Assembly: GCA_934271235.1 (NCBI GenBank)
Contig: CAKQQT010000005.1
Location: 1 to 64,000 of the forward strand
Source: an uncultured Clostridia bacterium
Lineage (GTDB): Bacteria; Bacillota; Clostridia; Peptostreptococcales; Anaerovoracaceae
Reading direction: 5' to 3'
Length of the DNA stretch: 64,000 bases
Made by a program: the position numbers and the translations under genes. Every line of letters begins with the position of its first letter. Within the stretch, counting starts at the first letter, position 1. Positions 51,867 to 61,166 of the stretch are shown here, in pieces. The notes below the pieces were generated by a model. It did not search any database. It had not been told where the DNA came from and saw only the letters and a list, made by a program, of their open reading frames with translations.

Positions 51867-52165
51867 CCAGAAAAACCCTTTTTATGCATAGGGCTGCTAC
51901 CTTTTTGCGTCTTCGCACGAAAAAAAGCATGCCGAAGTACTTTGGCCCTCGGTTTCACCCCTTCGACTGCTTTTTCCATCCGTTTGATTCCTCTGTTTTT
52001 TACAAGTTTCGACATTTCTCGAGCACCTTCGAGTTTTTTGCGCCTATGTCCTTGTCCTTGCTCCTCTGCTGCCCTCTTTTTTCTGACCGTATGATGCTTT
52101 TTTTCAGCCCAAATCGCGATTTGGATCTAGTTTTATGCAGCAAAGTTTTTACTGCAGGCGAGCCT
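51867..52165 (-). repeat. Interspersed element of about 300 bp, copy B
   Basis: The minus strand matches copy A (18612-18911) over its length with one net indel. The block from ATGTCGAAAC to TTTTTCTGG aligns without gaps and translates alike in both copies (MSK(H/L)VK(K/N)RGI...RHAFFR(S/A)KTQK). The single-base length difference lies upstream, so the frame open throughout copy A is broken here. It fills most of the gap between the CAP and NUDIX genes. Confidence 0.7.
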
Positions 52166-52195
52166 TTGTAAGCGTCTCTTCCGCATAAAATCCGT

Positions 52196-52228
52196 AAAAA
52201 AAGAAACCGTTGAAATTTCAACGATTTC
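52196..52228 (-). terminator. Terminator after the CoA-pyrophosphatase-like gene
   Basis: GAAATCGTTG pairs with CAACGGTTTC and is followed by TTTTTTT on the minus strand. Confidence 0.8.
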
Positions 52229-52853
52229 AAATCATTTCCGCATCTTTCCATTCATCCGCCAGATGACGCACAAAAGATGCCGTCAGTCCCCAGATGATCT
52301 TGTCCTCATAGTGGTAGATCGCGATCTGCTTATGCCCCACGCGCCACTTGTAATCGCTGCGGATCCCCGTCATTTCATAAGGAAAATCCGCGGTGTCCTG
52401 TACGATGTCCTGCTCGTAGATATAAGGTTCGGTCTCCGCGAAAAAACGCACCGGAACGGTAAAAACTTCCGCGACCTCCGCCTCGCTGAGCTTGAGATTT
52501 TTGAGTTCCGTTTCCGGCATGATGCCGACGACCGCATGCATGGCAATGGACGCCAGCTCATACTGCGTTCCGTATTTTCCCAGGATTTCAATGTTTTTCA
52601 GGCCGATCTCCTCATAGGTCTCCCGCAATGCGCAGTCCTCGATGCTCTCCCCCTGTTCCATTTTTCCCCCGGGAAAACAGATATCGCCCGGCTGCTTGAT
52701 CTTGGCGGCGCGTTTTTCAAAGAGAAAATGCATGCCGTCCTTTTTTTCCACCAATAAGATCAAAACCGCGAACTCCCGCATAATATCCAGCGTCTGTCTG
52801 CCGCGCCCCGCGAGGAACGTGCGGATCTGTTCTTTTTGCAGTTCTTGGCACAC
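52227..52853 (-). CDS. NUDIX hydrolase, CoA-pyrophosphatase-like
   Basis: The 208-residue protein has the Nudix box GGKMEQGESIEDCALRETYE with the following EIGL. The KRAAKIKQPGDICFPGG segment before it is the signature of CoA pyrophosphatases, which split CoA to 3',5'-ADP and phosphopantetheine. The GTG at 52851-52853 is preferred because it follows GAGGGAGGG. An upstream in-frame ATG falls inside the terminator hairpin (52879-52903) of the preceding gene. Confidence 0.85.
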   Translation of the reverse strand: MCQELQKEQIRTFLAGRGRQTLDIMREFAVLILLVEKKDGMHFLFEKRAAKIKQPGDICFPGGKMEQGESIEDCALRETYEEIGLKNIEILGKYGTQYELASIAMHAVVGIMPETELKNLKLSEAEVAEVFTVPVRFFAETEPYIYEQDIVQDTADFPYEMTGIRSDYKWRVGHKQIAIYHYEDKIIWGLTASFVRHLADEWKDAEMI

Positions 52854-52878
52854 GATTCTGCCCTCCCTCAAACAAAAG

Positions 52879-52903
52879 AAAGGCGATGGTCTCCCACCGC
52901 CCG
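52879..52903 (-). terminator. Terminator after the small P-loop gene
   Basis: GGGCGGTGG pairs imperfectly with CCATCGCC and is followed by TTTCTTTT on the minus strand. Confidence 0.7.
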
Positions 52904-52922
52904 ATATTTCAAAGCAAATCAA

Positions 52923-53345
52923 TTAATTTAAGATTTCGCATCCTTCGAAATTTACACCAATCATTTCTTCCTTTTCAGCGCTCAGGCTTACAACGAAATC
53001 CATGCCGTAATCTTTGGAGATGTTCTTCAGTCTTTCAACAAACTCCGGAAGATCACCGAGGGTGAAATCAGCGTGTTTCAGAATGCTGTCGATAAAGATA
53101 GTTTCAATGTCGTGATCGGAACTGATGATCCCGTATAAAAAACCGATGTATTCGTCGCTGTTGGTCACATGCTCAAAGTCTTCCATACAGATAACTCTGA
53201 TCCTGTATTTCAAGTCGTACATCAGTCTGTGGTTCTTGTTAATAAAAATAATGCTTCCTTTACTTGTTTCAACGGACTCATTTGCCAGCTCGATCATCTG
53301 TTTTGTCTTGCCGCTTCCTTTGTGTCCTACCAAAAGTTTCACCAT
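52923..53345 (-). CDS. Small P-loop protein of unknown function
   Basis: A 140-residue protein with a Walker A GHKGSGKTKQM at residues 7-17, a hydrophobic strand ending in FIDSIL that could be Walker B, and a VVSLSAE strand. It resembles small ATPases found in Clostridia without known function. The ATG at 53343-53345 follows GGAGGCG. The promoter is close to consensus (TTGAAA 53421-53426, TATAAT 53398-53403, 17-base spacing). Confidence 0.75.
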   Translation of the reverse strand: MVKLLVGHKGSGKTKQMIELANESVETSKGSIIFINKNHRLMYDLKYRIRVICMEDFEHVTNSDEYIGFLYGIISSDHDIETIFIDSILKHADFTLGDLPEFVERLKNISKDYGMDFVVSLSAEKEEMIGVNFEGCEILN

Positions 53346-53397
53346 GGTTATCGCCTCCAAAATCAGTTTTGCTTTTCTTTCTTAATTTATTTCATTC

Positions 53398-53426
53398 ATT
53401 ATACACTATATTTCCCTGCCTTTCAA
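53398..53426 (-). promoter_or_regulatory. Promoter of the small P-loop gene
   Basis: TTGAAA-N17-TATAAT on the minus strand. Confidence 0.75.
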
Positions 53427-53500
53427 GCATTAAATCCTGCTTTCTTTCGTTTCCGGCAGCAATTTTACTTTCGATCACCGTCCTCAGCTCCGGCATAAAC

Positions 53501-53543
53501 GCCAAACTCCGGCTTTGCAGGAGGGGCTGCGCCGGGGTTTGGC
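53501..53543. repeat. 13-bp inverted repeat, possible terminator of the surface-protein fragment
   Basis: GCCAAACTCCGGC (53501-53513) pairs with GCCGGGGTTTGGC (53531-53543) with one G-T pair. On the minus strand it follows the end of the beta-helix gene by 40 bases but lacks a good T-run. Confidence 0.55.
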
Positions 53544-53582
53544 TGATGGCGTGGAAATTTATATGAAATAAAATGCTTTACC

Positions 53583-54896
53583 TTATTTGAGCACCGTGCC
53601 GTCTGCCAGTGTGATCGTATAACCGTTGAAGTTGATCGTTCCGTTGTTGGTCAGACTTGTGATCGTGCAGTTGCCGGTCAGATTCCACGTCGATCCGCTC
53701 TCGACGGTAATCACTGCGTTATCCGATACGGCGGTGCCGCCCGCTGCGTTATCCACGATATTGATGGTTCCGGTAAACGTGCTGCTCTTAGCCAATGTCA
53801 TGTTTAAGGTCGAAATCGTATCGACAACGATATCTCCTTGCAAGGTCTGCTTGGAAGCCGTAAAGTTGACATTCGCACCGTTAGCACCCGCGGTCCCCCA
53901 TCCGCGGCTTGCGGAGTTGCCGCAGATGTTCATCAGATAAGCGTCGCTGTCCAGATTTTTGAGGCTGACACCGCTGAGACTGATGCTGCAATCGGTGTTG
54001 GTGATATAGAACATGTCTCCGTTCTGGGCAGTCAGACTGCCGCCGGTCATGGAAAACGTACTTTCTCCGACTTCCGCATCACCGGACATGGACTGGTAGA
54101 TCATCACATTGTGTACATTTTCGGAGGAGCTGGTACCCTCGGTATCACTCATATTGCCTGTCACATCGCAGTTTTTGAGGGTGATGGAGTTTTGCCCCTC
54201 AATGACCAGCGCCTCGGAATGGTTGGCTGTCAACTTCGCGTTTGCGGCTGTGATGTCTGCGGTAGAGTACACCGCCGGTGAATTGTAGCCGTTGCTGGTG
54301 TAGGTACCGCCGTCAACGTTGACGGTACCGCCGCCGCGGTCGGAACGGATGGCTGCGGAAGAATTGCCTGCCGTCGTCACAGTCAGATTGCTCGCATTGG
54401 TGGTCGCACCGCCGGTGGTCTGAATGCCGCCGGAATTATCCTTGCCGGTCGTAATGGTCGTGTCGGAAACATTGACCGTCGTTCCGCTGCCGTAACTGAA
54501 AATGCCGTTGCCGTTCTGTGCGTCCGAGGTCACGGTCGCATTTTTGATGGTTACCGTCGCGCCGTCTGTTGCCAGAAACGCTGCATTAACACCATAAAAA
54601 TCACCGTTTTCGGTATTGGAGGTCGCACCGCCGTCCTTGTTGATGGTTACGCTTTCGAGCGTAACTTCTGCGCCGTCAACGCGCAGTGCGTTTTCCTCAT
54701 CACCGGTCGAAGTATAGGTCGTATCGGTATACGTCCCGTCCTCGTCAATGGTATTGGCGCTGCTGCCCTGTTCTACATTGCTGCTGCCGCCAAAGCCGCC
54801 GTTCATAGTGACAATGGTCACTGCCGTCGCGCTGCCGCTCTTATCTAAAGTGATCTGCAGAAGTAATATAATGAAAGAAACAGAAAGGATGTGCAA
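53583..54896 (-). pseudogene. 5'-truncated beta-helix surface protein (carbohydrate-binding-domain type)
   Basis: The frame of up to 437 residues is a Ser/Thr/Gly/Asn-rich right-handed beta-helix (NGGFGGSS, ALRVDGAEVTLESVTI, GIFSYGSGTTVNVSDTTIT, AAIRSDRGGGTVNVDGGTY). Relatives have a lipoprotein signal and a long N-terminal part before this region. Here it opens with only a TTG, no ribosome-binding site and no signal sequence, and the first 15 residues are the reverse strand of the neighbouring regulator's leader. A deletion seems to have joined the gene body to that leader. Probably not expressed. Confidence 0.65.
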
Positions 54897-54900
54897 GACG

Positions 54901-55575
54901 ATGCGTTTATTGATTGCAGAAGATGAACAGGATCTGGCGGAAGCGCTGTGTGCGTTTTTCGAAAAAAACCAGTTTACGGTCGATACCGTATATAATGGAC
55001 AGGATGCTTATGATTATGCCGCGACCGGGGATTACGACGCAGTCATTTTAGACGTGATGATGCCCAAACGCAATGGCATCGAAGTGCTCCGGCAGCTGCG
55101 CGCAGACGGCGTGCAGACACCGATCATGATGCTGACCGCCAAGGGAGAAAAGGATGACCGCATCACCGGTTTTGATGCCGGTGCCGATGATTATCTGCCA
55201 AAACCCTTTGCCCCGGACGAACTGCTTGCGCGGGTGCGCGCGATGCTGCGCCGCTATGACAGCTATAAGCCGACGATTTTATGCTACGAGGATCTGGCCT
55301 TGGACGCGGCCAGCGGGATGTTGTCGTGCAAGGGACAGGAAGTCCGGCTGAGCGGGCGGGAGTTTCAGGTCATGGAACTCTTCATGCGCGCGCCGCGTGT
55401 CGTTTTTTCGGCGGAAAAGATCATGGAACGGGTCTGGGGCTGGGACAGCGACGCGGAAATCAATGTCGTCTGGGTCCACATTTCCAATTTGCGCAAAAAA
55501 CTCAAAAATATTGACTCTGCGGTCTCCATCTACGCGAACCGCGGGCTTGGTTATGTGCTGGAGGTGCGGTCATGA
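54901..55575 (+). CDS. OmpR-family response regulator
   Basis: A 224-residue regulator with a receiver domain (LLIAEDEQDLAEAL, phospho-acceptor Asp in AVILDVMMPKRNG, Lys in DDYLPKPF) and a winged-helix output domain (VRLSGREFQVMELFMRAPRV, VWVHISNLRKKL, YANRGLGYVLE). The ATG at 54901 is the best match to the family start, with AAAGGA 11 bases upstream. A TATAAT box lies at 54867-54872. The stop overlaps the kinase start (ATGA). Confidence 0.92.
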   Translation: MRLLIAEDEQDLAEALCAFFEKNQFTVDTVYNGQDAYDYAATGDYDAVILDVMMPKRNGIEVLRQLRADGVQTPIMMLTAKGEKDDRITGFDAGADDYLPKPFAPDELLARVRAMLRRYDSYKPTILCYEDLALDAASGMLSCKGQEVRLSGREFQVMELFMRAPRVVFSAEKIMERVWGWDSDAEINVVWVHISNLRKKLKNIDSAVSIYANRGLGYVLEVRS

Positions 55576-56924
55576 TGCACGCCCTGCGAAAAAAATTCAT
55601 TCGCATTACCATGCTGGCAGTCACAGCCGTGATGCTGGTGCTCTGCATCGGCGTCAATGCCGCCAATTACCTTTCCACGCAATCGGATGTCAGCCGCACA
55701 CTGCAGATGATCACGGATAACCGCGGGACGATCCCCAAGACAATGCCATCCGACGGCGCGGATACCGAGCACTCTGCGCTCCCACCGGCATTGCCTGCAG
55801 ATCAAGAGGACGATGCGCTCCCGCCGGCTTTGCCGGACACCGATACCGACAGCAATACCGGCTCCATGAACAGCGTGCCGGACAAGCCGAACGGACCGTT
55901 TACAGAAGAGACGCCTTACACGACACGCTATTTTGTGCTGCGTTACGATAGCAGCGGCAGCCTCTCCGATGTCGGGCTTGACAATATCGCTTCCATCACC
56001 GAGGACGATGTGCCGGAGTATCTTGCGGTCGCCGTCGCGCATGGCGCAGGCTCCGGCTCCTATCAGGATTATCAGTATCAAGTCACGCAGGTCGGCGACG
56101 ACCGCTGGATGGCAGTTTTTTTAGATTGCTATCAGAGTAAACGCGCGATCTCCATACTGGCGATGCTTTCGGTCGGCGTCACGATCGTCTGCATCGCTTT
56201 GGTCTATATCATTGTACGGATCTGTTCAAAAAAAGCCATCGAACCAATGCTTAAGAACGCGGAGAAGCAAAAGCAGTTTATCACCGATGCCAGCCATGAG
56301 CTCAAGACGCCGATCACCGTCATCGCGACCAGCCTGACGGTTCTGGAAATGGAAGTCGGTAAGCAAAAATGGATCGACAAGGCCATGGCGCAGACCGAAA
56401 AGCTCAAAGATCTGGTCAATGCTCTTGTGACACTGGCCCGCATGGATGAAGAGGAATCGCCTCTTCATTTCGAGCCGTTCGATGTCAGCGACGCGGTGCA
56501 GGAAACTGCAGAGTCCTTTGCGGATTTTGCCGACTCGCAGGGACACGCGCTGCAGCTCGAGATCGTACCGCAGCTTTGCTATACCGGCGACGCCTACGCA
56601 ATACGTCAATTGGTTTCTATTCTTTTGGACAATGCGGTGAAATACGCGGCACCCGGCTCTGCCATCTCTCTGCGCATGCAAAAATCCCCTCGGTATCCCA
56701 AGGGGATTCTCATACAGGCTTCCAATGCCTGCGAAAATCTCGATCCAAACAAGCTGGATCAGCTCTTTGACCGTTTCTATCGTTCGGATGAATCCCGCAG
56801 TGAGCGCAGCGGCTTCGGCATCGGACTGTCGATCGCCCGCAGCATCGCCGAAGGACACCACGGCACCATCCGCGCGGAGTCGCCGGACGGCAAGGTCATC
56901 GTCTTTACCGCCGAGCTGCGCTAA
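55572..56924 (+). CDS. Sensor histidine kinase
   Basis: A 450-residue kinase: membrane helix (about 11-32), an extracellular region of about 150 residues with a Pro/Asp-rich low-complexity part (ALPPALPADQEDDALPPALP), a second helix (about 198-218), HisKA with DASHELKTPITVI, and HATPase_c (LLDNAVKYAAPGSAI, GFGIGLSIAR). Coupled to the regulator gene. In other gut Clostridia similar pairs stand next to beta-helix surface genes, as here, so the system may once have controlled the truncated neighbour. It overlaps the convergent thiamine pyrophosphokinase gene by 4 bases. Confidence 0.92.
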   Translation: MMHALRKKFIRITMLAVTAVMLVLCIGVNAANYLSTQSDVSRTLQMITDNRGTIPKTMPSDGADTEHSALPPALPADQEDDALPPALPDTDTDSNTGSMNSVPDKPNGPFTEETPYTTRYFVLRYDSSGSLSDVGLDNIASITEDDVPEYLAVAVAHGAGSGSYQDYQYQVTQVGDDRWMAVFLDCYQSKRAISILAMLSVGVTIVCIALVYIIVRICSKKAIEPMLKNAEKQKQFITDASHELKTPITVIATSLTVLEMEVGKQKWIDKAMAQTEKLKDLVNALVTLARMDEEESPLHFEPFDVSDAVQETAESFADFADSQGHALQLEIVPQLCYTGDAYAIRQLVSILLDNAVKYAAPGSAISLRMQKSPRYPKGILIQASNACENLDPNKLDQLFDRFYRSDESRSERSGFGIGLSIARSIAEGHHGTIRAESPDGKVIVFTAELR

Positions 56925-57622
56925 GCGAAAATCTTGATCAGCAGTAGTTTGCCGCGTGCGACGGTCACTTCGGCAGTCTCGCCCGGCAGCACTTCGTTGC
57001 TGGTGCCGTACTGGTACTCGCAGTGAATGGCTGCGTCCTGCAGCGGATATTTGGCGTGGGTGATCGTCACGCCTTCTGCCTGTCCGCTGACATTGAGCAG
57101 CGAAAAATAGGCACAGGTATCGTCGATCCGGACCGGGCTGCCTGAGACGAGCTGCATCTCGGAGTAATCGTCCAAAATCCTGCCCTGTTTGCCCGCTTCG
57201 TCCAGCATATAGAGGATCGATACATTGACCAGGGTGTGATCCAGCCGCTGTCCGATGACGCCGACCAGCAGAAAATCTGCAAATCCACGCCGCATTGCCT
57301 CTTTGACTGCAAAGACTGTATCGGTATCGTCTTTTTCACAAGGCAGCACGATCAGCTCCGGTACACCGTCCCTTGCTGCTGCATTCGCATCCGCAGACAT
57401 AGCCGCGGCTCCTGCACACTGATACTTCTGCTCCATTTCGTCTTTGGCGTACGAATCGAAGTCGCCGATGATCAGATCCGGCCAGACACCGAGCCGCGCC
57501 TGATGTTTCAGTCCGGCGTCGCAGTAAATGTAATAGTCGTCATTCCTGAAATATTTTTTGATCTTCTCGTAATTCTGGATCTCGGCCGCGCCGATGATCA
57601 CACATCTTTGTTTCTGTTCCAT
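56921..57622 (-). CDS. thiN: Thiamine pyrophosphokinase
   Basis: The 233-residue enzyme transfers pyrophosphate from ATP to thiamine, giving the active cofactor. Motifs: YIYCDAGLKHQARLGVWPDL, IIGDFDS, the DTDTVFAVKEAMRRG stretch with the catalytic Asp, and GQRLDHTLVNVSIL. A C-terminal substrate-binding domain follows. No TPP riboswitch is visible upstream. Confidence 0.92.
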   Translation of the reverse strand: MEQKQRCVIIGAAEIQNYEKIKKYFRNDDYYIYCDAGLKHQARLGVWPDLIIGDFDSYAKDEMEQKYQCAGAAAMSADANAAARDGVPELIVLPCEKDDTDTVFAVKEAMRRGFADFLLVGVIGQRLDHTLVNVSILYMLDEAGKQGRILDDYSEMQLVSGSPVRIDDTCAYFSLLNVSGQAEGVTITHAKYPLQDAAIHCEYQYGTSNEVLPGETAEVTVARGKLLLIKIFA

Positions 57623-57657
57623 GCTCTGTCATTTTCCTATGCTGCAAAATCTTTTCC

Positions 57658-58590
57658 TTATGGCCGCTCCAGTTTGCCGATTTGGTCCGCCCAGTAGCCC
57701 CATACTTCCTGCAGCAGCTTGCGGCCGGCGAACATCGCTGCCAGAGACGGATCCAGCGGCGGTGCGATCTCGACCACATCAAAGCCGATGATGTTGAGGT
57801 TCTGGAACAGCTTTTCGAGCAAGGTCAACGCCATCCGCGGCGTCAGTCCGCCGAACTGCGGCGTGCCGGTCCCTGCTGCAAAACCGGGATCTAAGGCATC
57901 GATATCAAAGGTGATGTAAACCTTGTCAAAACGCTTCATTTTTTCGATGCAGGCATCCGCCACCGCCTCGATCCCCTCATGATAACAGTCGTAAGCGGTT
58001 TTGACCTGGATCTTGTTTGCCTTATGGAATTCGAATTCGTCCGGCTCAATGGAACGGATGCCGATGAAAAAGAGATTTTCCAGCGAGCTGACATGTTCCA
58101 GTTCCAACGCCCGGCGTTCGGTATTGCCATGAGAAAGATAGTCCCCCTCCAGCGCATCGCACAGATCCATGTGCGCGTCGATGTGAAGGATGCCGAATTC
58201 CTCATCCAGCGCATCGTTGATGCCGCGTTCCACCGGGATCGTCACCGAGTGGTCGCCGCCGACCATGGTGAACTTCACGCCTTGCTCAACCAGACTTTTG
58301 ACATAGGCCTGCACCTCCGCAAACAGGGCGTCGCGGTCTTCATTGACAAAATCACCGGCGTCCAAGAGTTCAAAACTGTCGTAATAGTACAGTCTTTCGG
58401 TCGACGGTGTGGAATGCTTGGTATTGGCACGCAGGACTTCCGGCGCCTGCGCCGCGCCGCCTCGATAACTGACGCCGCCGTCAAACGGAATGCCGAAGAG
58501 CACCGCATCTACTTCGGTCTCTTTTTTATCCGGTCGGTTCAATCCGCACCAGGACTGCGGGTCTAAGACATCTTTACTTTTTTTCAACAT
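57658..58590 (-). CDS. speB: Agmatinase/arginase family ureohydrolase
   Basis: A 310-residue manganese enzyme of the ureohydrolase family. GGDHSVTIP, IDAHMDLCDA, and DIDALDPGFAAGTGTPQFGG hold the metal-binding His and Asp residues. The GTPEPGG-like loop reads GTPQFGG. The best fit is agmatinase (agmatine to putrescine and urea), but guanidinobutyrase or other guanidino substrates are possible. No arginine decarboxylase is in the window. Confidence 0.87.
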   Translation of the reverse strand: MLKKSKDVLDPQSWCGLNRPDKKETEVDAVLFGIPFDGGVSYRGGAAQAPEVLRANTKHSTPSTERLYYYDSFELLDAGDFVNEDRDALFAEVQAYVKSLVEQGVKFTMVGGDHSVTIPVERGINDALDEEFGILHIDAHMDLCDALEGDYLSHGNTERRALELEHVSSLENLFFIGIRSIEPDEFEFHKANKIQVKTAYDCYHEGIEAVADACIEKMKRFDKVYITFDIDALDPGFAAGTGTPQFGGLTPRMALTLLEKLFQNLNIIGFDVVEIAPPLDPSLAAMFAGRKLLQEVWGYWADQIGKLERP

Positions 58591-58608
58591 GATTTCTTTC
58601 CTCCGTTT

Positions 58609-59139
58609 TTATTTTGTTTTGATAGCCAGCCCGCTGCCGTCCTCTGCGGTTTGCCGCACGACCTGCCAGACTTCGGTCAACCGTGCCAGGCTCCAAGCCG
58701 CGTTAGCAGGCGATGTGGACGGCAGGCAGACTGCCGCACGTCCGATCACAGGCTCTGTATATTTCCGATAAAATTTCTCTGCGGTTTTCCCGTTGACAAA
58801 GATCTGCCGAATGTCCGCGGCTGCAAGGATCGGCGACAGATCATTCGCGGCCGCGTTTTTGATGGAGCTGTCCGAACTTCCCGTGATCTCGCAGGACGCG
58901 ATCACATCCCACAGCGCGATCCCGTGTGACAGCAGGAATGCCCGCTTTTCGTCGATCGTCTGCGGCACTTCACAGGCAAAGACCGCAGCCAGCACACGCC
59001 AGAAACGGTTCTGCGGATGTCCGTAAAAGAACTTTTGCTCCCGCGACTTTACCGACGGGAAACTGCCGAGGATCAGCACCTTGGAATTTTCGTCATACAG
59101 CGGCGGGAACGGGTGCACCACATATTTCGGTTCGTTCAT
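58609..59139 (-). CDS. DNA-deoxyinosine glycosylase (uracil-DNA glycosylase superfamily)
   Basis: A 176-residue base-excision enzyme: ILGSFPSVKSREQKFFYGHP near the N-terminus, NRFWRVLAA, GIALWDVIASC and LPSTSPANA are the hallmark motifs of the family 6 UDG-type hypoxanthine-DNA glycosylases. It removes deaminated adenine from DNA. It ends 18 bases from the agmatinase start region and begins one base after the peptidase stop, so it belongs to a long minus-strand run. Confidence 0.87.
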   Translation of the reverse strand: MNEPKYVVHPFPPLYDENSKVLILGSFPSVKSREQKFFYGHPQNRFWRVLAAVFACEVPQTIDEKRAFLLSHGIALWDVIASCEITGSSDSSIKNAAANDLSPILAAADIRQIFVNGKTAEKFYRKYTEPVIGRAAVCLPSTSPANAAWSLARLTEVWQVVRQTAEDGSGLAIKTK

Positions 59140-59140
59140 A

Positions 59141-60397
59141 CTACTTCACCAGTTCCTGCAGCGCCCTCCGATAGACCTTGACCGCGGTCTCAAAATCTTC
59201 CACGGAAATGCATTCGTTCTTCTGATGTTCGGTACACGGATGTCCCGGGATCACCGGTCCGAACGCCACGATATTCGGCATCGCTCTTGCGTAGGTCCCG
59301 CCGCCGATCACGGTCGGTTCGTCCTGGATGCCGGTCACTTCACGGAACGCGCGGATCAAGGTCCGGATCACGTCACCGTCTTTGTCCATGAATACCGGAT
59401 CCATATGCTCAAAAACATCGACCGCAAAACCTGCGCCCTCAAACGCAGCCTGTACGCTCTGCAGGATCGCGTCGTGCGCCAGCGTCACCGGATAGCGGAT
59501 ATCGATCCCCAGCGTCAGTTCGGTTTCATCGGAAGCGATCGTCCCAACGTTCATGGTCAAGCGGCCGCTCTGCTCATCACAGAAATCCAGTCCCAGTCCT
59601 TCTCCATGCAGCCGATAACCGATCTTCTCCATATACGCGGCGGCAAAGGCGCTCTTTTTCGCCGCGGCTTCCATCGCCTTGGTGATCGCGTTCTCTCCCT
59701 CTTCCGGCATACTGCCGTGAGCTGAAACCCCGGACATGCAGATCTTTTCCCCATCTGCGAGGATCAGCTCTGCCAGATCTGCGACCATATTGACCGCATT
59801 GCCGCCCTTGGCGCTGACGATCCCGCTTCCGGCAAGCGGATAGGATGCGTGCAGCGAAAGGATCCCTTTTTCACCGTAGATCGCCGGAAAATCCGCATCC
59901 GGCGTGAACCCATAGGTCGGAAGTTCCTCATGTTCCCGATAATACGCCATATCCAGCCAGTCTCCGGTTTCTTCCTGACAGCCGAAGATGATCCGCACGC
60001 GCTTTTTGAGCAGTATGCCGCTGTCCAACAGATCTTTCATCGCCAGAATGGCAAAGAAAGCCGGCCCTTTATCATCAATGATACCTCTGCCGTACATCTG
60101 TCCGTCTGCCACCGTCAGGTCATACGGCGGATAGTCCCAGCCGTTTCCTGCCGGAACAACATCCAGATGCGCCAGGATCCCGATCATTTCCTCGCCCTCG
60201 CCGATCTCCGCCCAGCCGATGCGGTTCGCGCAATTTTTGGTGCGGAAGCCCAAACGCGCGCACAGATCCAGCACATACCTGAGCGCTTCAAAGACATGGC
60301 GTCCATAAGGCATCAAGCCATATTCCGCATCTTCCTCCGGCTCGCATCCCGTTTCACTCGGAATGCTTAAAAGTCCTTTTAATTCCTCTAACATCAT
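59141..60397 (-). CDS. M20 family metallopeptidase (Sapep/PepV-like dipeptidase)
   Basis: A 418-residue dizinc peptidase: LAHLDVVPAGNGW holds the first His and Asp ligands, GIIDDKGPAFF the bridging Asp, QEETGDW the catalytic Glu pair, and GGGTYARAMPN a C-terminal ligand region. The lid domain in the middle matches PepV/Sapep dipeptidases. The ATG at 60395-60397 follows AGGAGAAAA; the longer frame upstream is not used. It fits peptide scavenging with the M18 enzyme. Confidence 0.9.
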   Translation of the reverse strand: MMLEELKGLLSIPSETGCEPEEDAEYGLMPYGRHVFEALRYVLDLCARLGFRTKNCANRIGWAEIGEGEEMIGILAHLDVVPAGNGWDYPPYDLTVADGQMYGRGIIDDKGPAFFAILAMKDLLDSGILLKKRVRIIFGCQEETGDWLDMAYYREHEELPTYGFTPDADFPAIYGEKGILSLHASYPLAGSGIVSAKGGNAVNMVADLAELILADGEKICMSGVSAHGSMPEEGENAITKAMEAAAKKSAFAAAYMEKIGYRLHGEGLGLDFCDEQSGRLTMNVGTIASDETELTLGIDIRYPVTLAHDAILQSVQAAFEGAGFAVDVFEHMDPVFMDKDGDVIRTLIRAFREVTGIQDEPTVIGGGTYARAMPNIVAFGPVIPGHPCTEHQKNECISVEDFETAVKVYRRALQELVK

Positions 60398-60446
60398 CTT
60401 TTTTCTCCTGTTCTTTCCTGCGCAAAGTCCGCTGCGTTCGCAAAGA

Positions 60447-61061
60447 TCAGCGCACGCGGAATTTGACACCCAGTTTCTCTGCAAGGCTGCGGCAGTCTTC
60501 GATATCCTGCTGCGGGATGGAAAAGCCCACCACGGACATCGTCACATCCGGCACATACTGCTTAACATCTTCTGTAAAACGCAGGATCTCGTCAAAAGCG
60601 GCTGCACCGTACTTCGGTCTGCACAGCTTGTTATACTTCTCCGCGGTCGGCGCATTCAGACTGATGGAAATCGCGTCCAATCTGCCGGCAAATTCTTTCG
60701 CGGTCGCTCTTTGGTTGATCAAGTCAGATAGACCGTTGGTATTGAGCCGCGTCTTTAAGCGTCCTTTCAGCTTCTCGTCACTCTTTACGAAATCGCAGAT
60801 CGCAAGCAAGCAGTCCAGCCGTTCGGTCGGCTCGCCGTAACCGCAGAATACGATCTCATCATAGGCGGCAAGATCCTGTTCTGCCAGCATGGTCAGAAGC
60901 TCCTCCCTGCTCGGTTCCCGTTTCAGCCAAAGACTGTCCGCGTCGCCCAGGGAATCCACCATATCCCGGATGCAGAACGTGCAGCGGCACGGACAGCGAT
61001 TAGTCATATTCACATAAAGGCCGCCGCCGTAATCATAAAAAACGTCTCCGATATATTCCAT
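60447..61061 (-). CDS. TatD-associated radical SAM protein
   Basis: A 204-residue radical SAM protein, short for the superfamily, with NMTNRCPCRCTFCIRD giving the CxxxCxxC cluster site, FCGYGEPTERLD, and RLNTNGLSDL. This matches the small family usually found next to or fused with TatD DNases. No tatD gene is near here, so the usual partner is elsewhere or lost. The reaction is unknown. Confidence 0.85.
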   Translation of the reverse strand: MEYIGDVFYDYGGGLYVNMTNRCPCRCTFCIRDMVDSLGDADSLWLKREPSREELLTMLAEQDLAAYDEIVFCGYGEPTERLDCLLAICDFVKSDEKLKGRLKTRLNTNGLSDLINQRATAKEFAGRLDAISISLNAPTAEKYNKLCRPKYGAAAFDEILRFTEDVKQYVPDVTMSVVGFSIPQQDIEDCRSLAEKLGVKFRVR

Positions 61062-61166
61062 TTTCTCTGCCTCCCTTTTGATTCTTGTTCTAAGCCTATC
61101 TTAATCCTTTTGGCAGAAAAAAACAAGCACCGCAAAAAAATATGCGATGCCTGTCCCTCTGATCTT

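Noticed and set aside
53583..54896. Intact secreted adhesin
   Set aside because: No signal peptide, no ribosome-binding site and a TTG start inside the neighbour's leader. Called 5'-truncated.
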